From NCBI RefSeq assembly GCF_021390535.1, contig NZ_JAJUXG010000012.1, positions 332,521 to 396,520 of the forward strand: a stretch of DNA of 64,000 nt, in the 5' to 3' direction. Each line of letters opens with the position of its first letter. Position 1 is the first letter of the stretch. This DNA is from Dyadobacter sp. CY312. GTDB taxonomy: Bacteria > Bacteroidota > Bacteroidia > Cytophagales > Spirosomataceae. Positions 48,501 to 56,157 of the stretch are shown here, in pieces. The notes beneath the pieces were generated by a model that saw nothing but the letters and a program-made list of their open reading frames with translations, did no database searches and was not told the origin of the DNA. Made by a program: the position numbers and the translations under genes.

Positions 48501-48665
48501 ACTCACAGCTCCGTTGGTTGTCCCTTTTTCGAGAACACTTACGCCCGGAAGGATTTCTCCGTCCGTCGCTTTTACAGTTCCGGATACCGAAACCTTGTTT
48601 TGTGCCCATGCCAGCTGCATACTGCATAGGATGGCAAATGCCATCATTAGTAATCTTTTGTTCAT
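45507..48665 (-). CDS. SusC/RagA family TonB-dependent transporter of the fructan locus
   Basis: 1052 residues. Signal peptide to WAQ; carboxypeptidase-regulatory-like domain (about 25-105, SGTVKATDGEILPGVSVLEK); SusC signature LNEVVVVGYTSSKKEDLTGA; plug (DPLYIIDGVPTKRPEVF, SSIYGSRASNGVIIVTT); then the beta-barrel ending IPRTITVGLNVSF. It imports fructo-oligosaccharides with SusD. The gene starts only 4 bases after the fructokinase stop, so the two are translated from one message. Confidence 0.97.
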   Translation of the reverse strand: MNKRLLMMAFAILCSMQLAWAQNKVSVSGTVKATDGEILPGVSVLEKGTTNGAVSDATGKYAISVNSSATLVFSYVGMVAKELAVGNQSIVDVTLEYDQKSLNEVVVVGYTSSKKEDLTGAIAIVDMAPLKNISSGNPMQALQGRVHGLYIERTGSPSGANSRILIRGANTLGNTDPLYIIDGVPTKRPEVFQGLNPNSIESVQVLKDASASSIYGSRASNGVIIVTTKNGASADGKLTIDFNTSVSTQSEKYSRFKMLNSVDRGRALWQASVNDGVNPEDGYGALYKFDWNKDFKNPVLNGVTVQPLVGGNANMPAGNTDWQKELYKTGIVTNNELTISGGNKTSSLQINLGYFKNTGMLRYTNYDKLSGRINALTNAFNGKLKIGANVQIASSNERLASTDIGGAATTGLAVTLAPTIPVYAKDGTWGGGIGSGYSDRNNPLHMQEINKWDNTNRVTLFGNVFAEIEPIKHLFLRTSLGMDNASFYSKNIEQAFEEGSFGRTNNSLTIDQNRYLSATWSNTIRYNFDLGEHHIKLLGGIEAIKNDLSFEIARKEGFAQQTEDYFVLNAGTGNANITGTGSGSRLLSQFARVDYGFSDRYLAAVTIRRDGSSRFGKENAYGIFPAASVGWRIDREAFMQDLKSVSTLKLRAGVGRVGNQEIGDLARFGLYDTRYGTRRSQFPDGHNSFFDQFYNIGTAYDLNGANTGNLPSGIVSIQGANPNLKWETTDEANFGVDFGLFNGSIQGSLDYFTRKTSDILITPPVASAVGEGQLKVVNGAQKSNNGFEFSVGYYAKPKGDFTYNIMAGVSRFRDKITVLPEEVRAAYPGNVTQTILGHSQFDLFGYKTDGLFQNQQEVDGAPTQVGAGPGRIRYVDTNGDGRIDDLDRVFFGTTLPAFEYNLKIEAFYKNFDLSIFGSGVAGRSGFDAYTFYNNFVRGRENAGPGVFDAWTPQNTDSKIPALSLSDANNETRASDYFNVNTSYFKLRNVQLGYALDPKITEKIKLQRLRVFVMAENLFLIKSKQFAGPDPERVDVNAIPIPRTITVGLNVSF

Positions 48666-48669
48666 GGAA

Positions 48670-49557
48670 TTATTGGTTAACTGTTATAAAATCATCAAGT
48701 TCTGATTCGGAAATCTTGGGTGTAGCACCGGAATAGGAAGCGACCAAAGCACCTACGGCGCAGGCTTTTTTAAGTGCTAACGGGATGGATGACCCGGAAA
48801 CATATTCTTTCAGGAACATGGCCAGGAATGAATCGCCGCTGCCAATGGTGTCCTGCACTTCTACCTCGTATCCGCCTTGTCTATGAAAGCCTTCGCTGGA
48901 AAGTACCACTGCGCCATCGGCGCCCAGCGTTACACAAACCAGTTTCAGATTGAAGCGCTCGAATAGGAACTTCATTTGGGTTTCCACGTCGGGCTGTATG
49001 CCAAACCAGGTGCAAACAGTATTGAGCTCATGCTCGTTTACTTTCACAATGTCCGCTTGTTGCAGCAGGTATTCGGTGGTGGCTCTGTCCAGGTGCGGCG
49101 GACGGATGTTGACGTCGAAAACTTTCAATTTCGCATCTTTCAGTAACTCAAAAAGGGTGTCACGAGATTGCTGGCTGCGAACCGAAAGGGTTCCGTATAC
49201 AAACACTTCTGAGTCTTTTACTAATTCCTGGTTTTCGGGTGTGGTCATAATGTAATCCCAGGCCACCGGCTGCACGATTTTGTAAGTAACTTCGGTTTTG
49301 TCGGTCAGGTTTACTTTTACAATGCCGGTAAGGTGTGTAATTCCGGTTTGAATAAAATTGGTATTAAAACGCTGGTTGTTAAGATATTCCATGAGTTCAA
49401 CGCCCAGGTCGTCGTCGCCAACCCGGCTAATGAAAGCGGGATTCATGCCAAAGTTTTTGAGATGGATGGCCACATTCATGGGCGCTCCGCCGGGCTGCTT
49501 GCCGGAAGGCAGCATGTCCCAAAGCATTTCCCCGAAAACGGTTATTTTAGGTGTCAT
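48670..49557 (-). CDS. PfkB-family sugar kinase, probable fructokinase
   Basis: 295 residues. The N-terminal motif GGAPMNVAIHLKNFG (about 19-33) and C-terminal signature DTIGSGDSFLAMFL with catalytic base Asp242 define the ribokinase/PfkB fold. Start VFGEMLWDMLPSGKQPGGAP is typical of fructokinases. It phosphorylates fructose in the cytoplasm after uptake by the MFS porter. Place in the fructan locus supports the substrate; other ketoses cannot be excluded. Confidence 0.92.
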   Translation of the reverse strand: MTPKITVFGEMLWDMLPSGKQPGGAPMNVAIHLKNFGMNPAFISRVGDDDLGVELMEYLNNQRFNTNFIQTGITHLTGIVKVNLTDKTEVTYKIVQPVAWDYIMTTPENQELVKDSEVFVYGTLSVRSQQSRDTLFELLKDAKLKVFDVNIRPPHLDRATTEYLLQQADIVKVNEHELNTVCTWFGIQPDVETQMKFLFERFNLKLVCVTLGADGAVVLSSEGFHRQGGYEVEVQDTIGSGDSFLAMFLKEYVSGSSIPLALKKACAVGALVASYSGATPKISESELDDFITVNQ

Positions 49558-49621
49558 ATAGATTGAGATAAGTATTAGGAAGAATGAGTGTATCTTATTG
49601 ATTATTAGTTAATTGTCGATT

Positions 49622-49644
49622 CTATTGGGGCTGATGGCCAATAG
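49622..49644 (-). terminator. Weak hairpin between MFS porter and fructokinase genes
   Basis: CTATTGG (49622-49628) pairs with CCAATAG (49638-49644). It sits just past the porter stop and lacks a T run, so it is more likely an mRNA-processing or attenuation hairpin than a full terminator. Confidence 0.3.
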
Positions 49645-49658
49645 CTAACAGCTCACAG

Positions 49659-50981
49659 CTAATGCAAAACCATCGTCTTGTCAGTCCGTTCCAGCGACGT
49701 CCCTTTGGTTTCGGGCATGATGCGCCACACGAAAATGAGTTGCAAAATCATCATGACAGCGAAGAATGAAAAGGTGATTCCGCCGCCCAGATATTCAGAA
49801 ATAATGGGGAAGGAAAAGGCGATGATAGCAGCCATAAACCAGTGTGTGAAACTTCCCAGTGCCTGACCGTTTGCCCGTACTTCATTCGGGAAAATTTCAG
49901 ATATAAATACCCAGATCACCGCGCCTTGTGAGAATGCAAAAAATGCGATGTATACAAAAAGGAAAACAGGTACGCCGGTAAAGTCCTGTATGAAAAATGC
50001 CCTTGCAACCAATCCGAGTGTGATGATGACGCCTACTGAACCGATTGCCATAAGGGTCCGACGTCCAAAACGATCTATGAAATTGATGGCTAAAAGGGTG
50101 AAGGCGAAGTTGACGAAACCAATTCCTGCCGAAGAAAGAAACGCAGCTTTTGCTCCCAATCCGGTCATTTCAAAAATGCGCGGACTGTAATAAATGATGG
50201 CGTTAATTCCTGAAACCTGATTGAAAACGGCAAACAGAATGGCCAGTGTTACAGGCGTTTTGTATTTGGAAGAAAACAGTCGTGCGGAAGGTTTGTCTTT
50301 GGTCTCCTCGTTTGCGTTCATGATGGCAAACAAAGTTTCTTCGCTGGTTTCGGTGTCAATGATATTGAGGATTTCTCTGGCCTGCTGCACGTCACCTTTT
50401 TTCATTATCAGCCAGCGCGGACTTTCAGGAACGTAGAGTATTGCTAAAAGGAAAATGAGAGAAGGCAATGCCTGTACACCCAACATCCATCGCCAGGCGT
50501 TCTCGCCCAGATCCTGCATGAAGTAATTGGAGAAGTAAGCGATTAATATCCCGAAAACCACGTTGAACTGAAACAGTCCAACCATTTTTCCGCGTGATTT
50601 GGCAGGAGAAATTTCGGAGATATACATCGGTGCGGCAACGGAGGAAGCACCTACACCCAATCCGCCAATGAAACGGAAGAATATGAAGACATACCAGTCG
50701 GTTGCGAGTGCGGAGCCGAGTGAAGAAACCAGGTATAAAACAGCAATCCAGAATAGGGTGGTTTTTCTTCCGAGCCTGTCTGCCGGAATACCGCCCAGCA
50801 TGGCGCCAAGAACGGTTCCTATCAATGCGATGGAAACGGTGAACCCGTGCTCGACCGCGGACAGATCCCATAAATGCTGAATGGCTTTTTCCGCGCCTGA
50901 GATAACGGCCGTGTCGAATCCGAAAAGAAATCCGCCAAGCGCAACGACGATCGACCAAACTAATACCTTGCTGTTTTTCAT
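49659..50981 (-). CDS. MFS sugar porter (fructose or hexose/H+ symporter)
   Basis: 440 residues from MKNSKVLVWSIVVALGGFLFG, chosen because the first helix starts at once; a longer frame adds an unlikely 14-residue lead. Twelve transmembrane helices. Sugar-porter motifs are complete: ADRLGRKTTL, PESPRWLIMKK, DRFGRRTLM and PETKGTSLE. It moves free hexose, probably fructose, across the inner membrane, feeding the kinase encoded next. A -7 box lies 21 bases upstream. Confidence 0.94.
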   Translation of the reverse strand: MKNSKVLVWSIVVALGGFLFGFDTAVISGAEKAIQHLWDLSAVEHGFTVSIALIGTVLGAMLGGIPADRLGRKTTLFWIAVLYLVSSLGSALATDWYVFIFFRFIGGLGVGASSVAAPMYISEISPAKSRGKMVGLFQFNVVFGILIAYFSNYFMQDLGENAWRWMLGVQALPSLIFLLAILYVPESPRWLIMKKGDVQQAREILNIIDTETSEETLFAIMNANEETKDKPSARLFSSKYKTPVTLAILFAVFNQVSGINAIIYYSPRIFEMTGLGAKAAFLSSAGIGFVNFAFTLLAINFIDRFGRRTLMAIGSVGVIITLGLVARAFFIQDFTGVPVFLFVYIAFFAFSQGAVIWVFISEIFPNEVRANGQALGSFTHWFMAAIIAFSFPIISEYLGGGITFSFFAVMMILQLIFVWRIMPETKGTSLERTDKTMVLH

Positions 50982-51001
50982 TGGTAGTTCTGATTTTTTG
51001 T

Positions 51002-51009
51002 CAAAACTA
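51002..51009 (-). promoter_or_regulatory. Candidate -7 box (TAGTTTTG) of the fructan operon
   Basis: On the minus strand the 8-mer fits TAnnTTTG exactly and ends 20 bases before the porter ATG, giving a leader of about 14 bases. The -33 element is weak, which would suit an activator-dependent promoter. TGATACA boxes lie further upstream. Confidence 0.45.
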
Positions 51010-51059
51010 CCGCCACTTAGCACCCGGAATAACTAAATAATATCCCAAAAAAGTTAAAC

Positions 51060-51180
51060 TTTGATACAGTGGTATTTTAGGGGTATATAATTATGATAAT
51101 CAATGAATTAGCTCATTATTTAAAATTTGATACATCGACGGTATTTCAATTTTGATACATCTTGTTTAAAAATTGTATCA
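51060..51180. promoter_or_regulatory. Cluster of TGATACA boxes upstream of the fructan operon
   Basis: TTTGATACA occurs at 51060-51068, 51126-51134 and 51151-51159, and TGTATCA in the opposite sense at 51174-51180. The second and third copies are exactly 25 bases apart. The rest of the intergenic sequence is unrelated, so these look like repeated binding sites for a transcription factor acting on the porter promoter. Confidence 0.5.
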
Positions 51181-51267
51181 TTTGTGAAGCGGAGAAAATC
51201 AGAATGGTACAATCGGGGGAAAAGATTTGACAATAAAATGTTGTGGATTTGGACAGATCCGATGGTC

Positions 51268-51984
51268 TTAACCATTGTTTCTGAATCTGTATAGGTAAGG
51301 AGCCTTGTTGGCGGCGCCGGTGAATTTCTTTTCCAAACGTTCCAAAACATTTAGATCCAGCATTTTTTTCTGAAAATTGTTACGCGCAAAAGGTTTGTCA
51401 AAGATAGCTTCGTAGAGCTCCTGCAATTCCTTCATTGTAAATGTTTCAGGAAGAAGATTAAAAGCAATCAGTTTTTGATCCAGATTTTGCCGAAGACTTT
51501 CCAACGCCTTTTCAACAATGTCCTTGTGATCCATAATCAGGCCTGGTAAATCCTTCACATTACACCAGTCTATCACTTTGTCAAGTTCTGCTTTTTTAGG
51601 GATTGCTGTATTGATATCTACAAGAGCATAATAGCCGATTGAAATGAATCTGTTGTTGAGCCAGTCATAAACCTCATTCCCCATCGTACCCGGATTGAGT
51701 TCTATAAGTTTTTTGAAAAAACCAATGTTGTTTCGGGCTGCATTCCCGAACACATGAAATTGTTCCAGATATATCTCCGTGATACCCGTTCTTTCGTGAA
51801 GAATCCTGTAAGCTGCCGTGTCAATATCTTCATGCTGGTTGATAAAACCACCAGCCAAAGACCAGAAATTACCTTCAAAATTCAGCTTCGATACGAGCAC
51901 TTTCAATTCCTTATCGCGGTACCCGAATATGACGCAGTCAATGGAAATCTGAGGAATGTAATTCTGATTATTTAGGATTTGCAT
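51268..51984 (-). CDS. NrtR-like Nudix-domain transcription regulator
   Basis: 238 residues from MQILNNQNYIPQISIDCVIF. The N-terminal Nudix domain (about 8-145) keeps the frame of the Nudix box but reads RILHERTG where a hydrolase has RExxEExG, so two catalytic glutamates are missing and it should sense rather than hydrolyse a ligand. The C-terminal winged helix (about 160-235, FTMKELQELYEAIFDKPFAR, NFQKKMLDLNVLER) binds DNA. Relatives (NrtR, AraR of Bacteroidetes) control NAD or sugar genes. A 12-bp palindrome lies upstream, between it and the divergent ThuA gene. Confidence 0.9.
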   Translation of the reverse strand: MQILNNQNYIPQISIDCVIFGYRDKELKVLVSKLNFEGNFWSLAGGFINQHEDIDTAAYRILHERTGITEIYLEQFHVFGNAARNNIGFFKKLIELNPGTMGNEVYDWLNNRFISIGYYALVDINTAIPKKAELDKVIDWCNVKDLPGLIMDHKDIVEKALESLRQNLDQKLIAFNLLPETFTMKELQELYEAIFDKPFARNNFQKKMLDLNVLERLEKKFTGAANKAPYLYRFRNNG

Positions 51985-52129
51985 AACGTATGAGGGTTTA
52001 GGAAACTGAAATCTTATTTCAGGGCTGGCAAAAATAAAAGCCAATGGCAAAAATAGGTGTTTACATGTTAAATACCGACGATGTAACCACTGCGAAAACT
52101 ATCACTATACAAATGTAAATTAGAAAAAT

Positions 52130-52158
52130 ATTTATTGTCTAACTTATAGACAATAAAT
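52130..52158. promoter_or_regulatory. Perfect 12-bp inverted repeat, candidate operator of the Nudix regulator
   Basis: ATTTATTGTCTA (52130-52141) and TAGACAATAAAT (52147-52158) are exact inverse copies around ACTTA. The site lies between the divergent regulator and ThuA-domain genes and ends 10 bases before the ThuA gene's -7 box, a position suited to repression. Symmetry and spacing resemble NrtR-type operators (family knowledge); the assignment is inference. Confidence 0.6.
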
Positions 52159-52168
52159 AAATTAATAA

Positions 52169-52176
52169 TAGCTTTG
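52169..52176 (+). promoter_or_regulatory. Candidate -7 box (TAGCTTTG) of the ThuA/quinoprotein gene
   Basis: Exact fit to TAnnTTTG, 29 bases before the ATG. No good -33 element is present at the usual distance, where the palindrome lies instead. Confidence 0.45.
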
Positions 52177-52205
52177 TTGAACTTAATCACTATGATATAT
52201 AAAAA

Positions 52206-55200
52206 ATGAAAGTTAAACCAATTGTGCCCGGACTGTTGTTTCTGGCACTTCTTATCGCGGTGAACATATCATTTGCCCAATCACCCAAATTTAGAATACT
52301 GGTTTTCAGCAAAACGGCTTCTTTCAGGCATGAGTCTATTGCTGCCGGAAAAGCAGCGCTGACCAAGCTTTCGAAGGAAAAGGGGTTCGATGCAAGCTTC
52401 ACGGAAGATGCGACACAATTCAACGAAGCCAATCTGAAAAAGTTTAGCGCGGTTGTCTTTCTGAACACGACCGGTGATATACTTAACAACGAGGAGCAGA
52501 GTGCTTTTGAGCGTTACATCCAGGCAGGTGGAGGTTATGTTGGAATTCATGCCGCTACGGATACCGAATACGATTGGCCATGGTATGGTCAGTTGGCCGG
52601 AGCCTACTTTCTGGATCATCCGATGACGCCAAGCAATGTGCAGAAAGGGAAATTTATCGTTACTGAAAAAAATCACTGGGCAACACAGGGAATGCCCGAT
52701 GAATTTGAACGGGCTGATGAGTTTTACAGTTTCAAAGACATTTCTCCTAAAATCAATGTAGTTCTTAAAATTGATGAGAAGAGCTATGTAGGTGGCAAAA
52801 ACCCTGATTTTCACCCGATGAGCTGGTATCAGGAATTTGACGGCGGCCGTTCGTTTTACACGGCAATGGGGCATACAGACGAAACATTTTCAGAGCCTCT
52901 TTTCCTGAATCACCTTCTGGCAGGTATTAAGTACGCGGTGGGTGGCGATGCTCCCAAGCCACTGGATTTTTCAAAAGCGCGTCCGGAGGAAAACCGTTTC
53001 ACCAAAGTGATTTTGCAGGAAAAACTGGATGAGCCTATGGAACTGAGCGTGTTGAACGATGGCAGAATTTTATTCATTCAGCGCAAAGGCGAGGTGAAAC
53101 TTTATAACATCAAAACAAAGGAGATTAAGACGATCGCGAATATTCCTGTAAGTGTTAAATATAAAAACAAGGAAGGCAAGGAATCAACTGGAGAAGATGG
53201 ACTTCTGGGTTTGAACAAGGATCCAAACTTTGCCAAAAACAACTGGATTTACCTGTACTATTCTGTTCCCGAAGAACCTAAAAATGTATTGGCGCGCTTT
53301 GAACTGAAAGGTGATGAGCTGGTGATGAATTCGAAAAAGGTACTTTTGGAAATACCGACACAACGTGAAGAATGCTGCCATACAGGTGGTTCTATTGCCT
53401 GGGACAAGGCGGGGAATCTGTACTTATCAACAGGAGACAACACCAATCCACACGGATCAAACGGATATAGCCCGAGTGATGAGCAGGAGGGAAGAAGCCC
53501 TTGGGATGCTCAGAAATCTTCTGCCAATACAAACGATCTTCGTGGTAAAATCATTAGGATTAAGCCTAAGGCGGACGGCGGTTATACCATTCCTGAAGGA
53601 AACCTGTTCCCCGCAGGAACTGCAAATACACGCCCGGAAATTTACACCATGGGACACCGTAATCCTTTCCGTATTTCAGTTGACCAAAAAACGAATTTCG
53701 TATACTGGGGAGAGGTTGGCCCGGATGCAGCCAAGCCGGATTCGACAAGAGGACCTGCCGGACACGATGAAGTAGGCCAGGCACGGAAAGCCGGTAACTT
53801 TGGCTGGCCGCATTTTGTGGGCGACAACAAGGCTTATTTTAAGTATGATTTTGCGAATAAAAAATCACTGGAAAAATGGGATGTAAGCGCGCCAACCAAT
53901 AATTCTCCGAATAATACAGGCCTTAAAGTACTTCCGCCAGCCGAAAAAGCATTCATCTGGTATCCGTATGGCGTTTCAAAAGAATTCCCGCTTGTGGGTG
54001 CAGGAGGACGAAATGCGATGGCCGGGCCGGTTTTTTATGCTGATGAATTCAAACCAGCGGCAGGTATTTTCCCAAAATACTATAATGGAAAACTGCTTAC
54101 CTACGACTGGATGCGAGGATGGATTATGGCTGTGACCATGGACAAACAAGGGAACTATGCTTCCATGGAGCGCTTCATGCCAAGCTATAAATTCTCGAAC
54201 CCGATGGATATGGAATTCGCTGAGAATGGCGACCTGTATATGCTGGAATATGGTACCGGATGGTTTTCTGCCAATGATGATGCCCGATTGGTACGTATTG
54301 AATACAATGCAGGAAATCGTAAACCGCAGTTGCTGATGACTGCTAATAAACAGGGCGGTGCTGTTCCACTTGACCTTAAACTGAGTTCAAAAGGTACTGT
54401 GGATGCGGACGGAGATGTGCTGAAATATTCATGGAAAATTTCTTCAAAAAATGGTTTCCAAAAACTGATCAATACAGCTGATGCGAATCTGGCGCTAACG
54501 AAAAAAGGTATTTATCAGGCTACACTGACGGTAAATGACGGCAAAGGAGGGATCAGTACACAATCCATGGAAATAACTGTTGGAAACGAACCTCCCGTTT
54601 TGAGCTTGGACATGCCGAAAAGCAACAGATCATTTTATTCAGCTAACAAACCCTTTAACTATGATATCAAGGTAACGGATAAAGAAGATGGTTCGCTGGG
54701 TAAAGGAATCGATCCGGAGCGGGTGGCGGTTAATATTGATTATCTGGCTGAGGGTTATGACAAAGTAGCTATTGCACAAGGTCACCGTTCGGCAGATGCC
54801 AGCGCGCTTTTTGGGACAGGGAAAAAACTTATTGAAGCTAGCGATTGCAAAGCCTGTCACAGTGTGGATAAAAAATCAATTGGTCCGTCTTACAGAGATG
54901 TAGCAACGAAATATAAAGGTGAGAGCGCGGCGCTTGAAAGGCTGACCAAAAAAGTAATCTCCGGCGGTGGAGGCGTTTGGGGTGAAACGGCCATGGCTGC
55001 ACACCCGCAATTATCCACTGCCGATGCATCGGAAATGGTGAAATACATCCTGAACACCGTGAATGAAAAACCGAAGGAGAAATCTTTGCCAGTTGTGGGA
55101 AGTTACAACGCGAAAATTCCGGCAGGCGACAAAGGAAAAGGTGTGTTCATTGTTAGAGCGGCTTATGAGGATGCCGGAGCAGGAGGTCTACCATCACTGA

Positions 55201-55655
55201 GATCTGAAAAATCATTTGTATTGAGAAATGCAAAAATGGATGTGCATGGTTTTGATGCATATGACTTGATTAATAAAATGACCAATTCTGGTATGAATCT
55301 GGCTATTCCGGGCAAGTCTGGAGCCTACATGCTTCTTAAAGATGTCGATTTGAATGCTGTTAAGGAGTTGCAAATTATGGCGGTGGCACCTAAGCCAATG
55401 GTGAATGCGATTGGTGGAAAAGTGGAGCTGAGGTTGGGTTCATTAACCGGGCCAATATTAGGCGAATCGGCTTTCCTTGAACCGACTGAAAAAGCGGATT
55501 TCAAACCTTCCATTTTAACTGTACCTGTGAAAATACCCGGGAAGCCGGACGACAAGCTGCACGATGTATATGTGGTTTTTGTGAATCCAAAGGAACAGGA
55601 CGGCTCGCTGATGGTGGTAATGGGAACTGAATTCAAGCTTGAAGAGAGCAAGTAA
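52206..55655 (+). CDS. Secreted four-module protein: ThuA, sorbosone-dehydrogenase-like propeller, PKD, cytochrome c
   Basis: 1149 residues after a signal peptide ending SFA. Order: ThuA domain (about 28-245, ILVFSKTASFRHESI, GGGYVGIHAATDTEY), quinoprotein glucose/sorbosone dehydrogenase propeller (about 265-700, GEDGLLGLNKDPNF, HRNPFRISVD), PKD domain (about 705-795), cytochrome c with CKACH (Cys881, Cys884, His885) and axial Met930, then a CBM6-like beta domain. It probably oxidises a sugar in the periplasm and passes electrons to the attached haem. The upstream palindrome and divergent Nudix gene suggest sugar-responsive control. Confidence 0.92.
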   Translation: MKVKPIVPGLLFLALLIAVNISFAQSPKFRILVFSKTASFRHESIAAGKAALTKLSKEKGFDASFTEDATQFNEANLKKFSAVVFLNTTGDILNNEEQSAFERYIQAGGGYVGIHAATDTEYDWPWYGQLAGAYFLDHPMTPSNVQKGKFIVTEKNHWATQGMPDEFERADEFYSFKDISPKINVVLKIDEKSYVGGKNPDFHPMSWYQEFDGGRSFYTAMGHTDETFSEPLFLNHLLAGIKYAVGGDAPKPLDFSKARPEENRFTKVILQEKLDEPMELSVLNDGRILFIQRKGEVKLYNIKTKEIKTIANIPVSVKYKNKEGKESTGEDGLLGLNKDPNFAKNNWIYLYYSVPEEPKNVLARFELKGDELVMNSKKVLLEIPTQREECCHTGGSIAWDKAGNLYLSTGDNTNPHGSNGYSPSDEQEGRSPWDAQKSSANTNDLRGKIIRIKPKADGGYTIPEGNLFPAGTANTRPEIYTMGHRNPFRISVDQKTNFVYWGEVGPDAAKPDSTRGPAGHDEVGQARKAGNFGWPHFVGDNKAYFKYDFANKKSLEKWDVSAPTNNSPNNTGLKVLPPAEKAFIWYPYGVSKEFPLVGAGGRNAMAGPVFYADEFKPAAGIFPKYYNGKLLTYDWMRGWIMAVTMDKQGNYASMERFMPSYKFSNPMDMEFAENGDLYMLEYGTGWFSANDDARLVRIEYNAGNRKPQLLMTANKQGGAVPLDLKLSSKGTVDADGDVLKYSWKISSKNGFQKLINTADANLALTKKGIYQATLTVNDGKGGISTQSMEITVGNEPPVLSLDMPKSNRSFYSANKPFNYDIKVTDKEDGSLGKGIDPERVAVNIDYLAEGYDKVAIAQGHRSADASALFGTGKKLIEASDCKACHSVDKKSIGPSYRDVATKYKGESAALERLTKKVISGGGGVWGETAMAAHPQLSTADASEMVKYILNTVNEKPKEKSLPVVGSYNAKIPAGDKGKGVFIVRAAYEDAGAGGLPSLRSEKSFVLRNAKMDVHGFDAYDLINKMTNSGMNLAIPGKSGAYMLLKDVDLNAVKELQIMAVAPKPMVNAIGGKVELRLGSLTGPILGESAFLEPTEKADFKPSILTVPVKIPGKPDDKLHDVYVVFVNPKEQDGSLMVVMGTEFKLEESK

Positions 55656-55717
55656 CAGGAGTGTTTTGGATGCTAACTTTTAATAAAACCGTAGTTCACT
55701 TTTTAACTAAACAGAAA

Positions 55718-56098
55718 ATGAAAAAAACAGGAATTATCATCGCCATTTTGTTTTTAGGTATTGCCTTTAACGGCTTTTCACAGACCGCCCCAGCCACAGA
55801 TTTTTTTGCCGGGAAATGGGAAATTGCTATTCTGGGAACACCAAATGGTGATGCCAAGTTAGTGACGGAACTTGTAAGAAAGGACGGTAAACTTACCGGC
55901 GAATTGAAAGATCCGACTGGTCAAAATCCAGAGGCTATTCCACTTACAAATGTTGTAGATGAAGAAAATAAACTGACATTGTCATTTTCTGCTCAGGGTG
56001 CTGACGTTACTGTGGAGTTGGAAAAAGTAGATGCTGATAACCTGAAAGGATCACTTTTGGGTATGTTTGATGCTACTGCAAAAAGATTGAAAGAGTAG
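55718..56098 (+). CDS. Small secreted protein, function unknown
   Basis: 126 residues from MKKTGIIIAILFLGIAFNGF, a signal peptide ending FSQ; the longer upstream frame would hide it. The mature part is strand-rich (GKWEIAILGTPNGDAKLVTE, LTGELKDPTG, GSLLGMFDATAKR), like a small lipocalin-type or META-like barrel seen in many Bacteroidetes secreted proteins. It follows the ThuA/quinoprotein gene by 62 bases and is closed by a strong terminator, so it may be part of that unit. Confidence 0.75.
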   Translation: MKKTGIIIAILFLGIAFNGFSQTAPATDFFAGKWEIAILGTPNGDAKLVTELVRKDGKLTGELKDPTGQNPEAIPLTNVVDEENKLTLSFSAQGADVTVELEKVDADNLKGSLLGMFDATAKRLKE

Positions 56099-56117
56099 GA
56101 AGAGACTACTTTAAATG

Positions 56118-56157
56118 GGCCTGGTTTGTTCTATGAAGAATAAGCCAGGCCTTTTTT
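56118..56157 (+). terminator. Rho-independent terminator
   Basis: GGCCTGG (56118-56124) pairs with CCAGGCC (56145-56151); inner bases extend the stem to about 14 pairs with two G-T pairs, followed by TTTTTT. It ends the small secreted protein gene and touches the stop codon of the convergent regulator gene. Confidence 0.9.

Noticed and set aside
51060..51180. Possible CRISPR-like array
   Set aside because: The repeated unit is only 7-9 bases, the spacing is uneven and one copy is inverted; regulatory boxes fit better.
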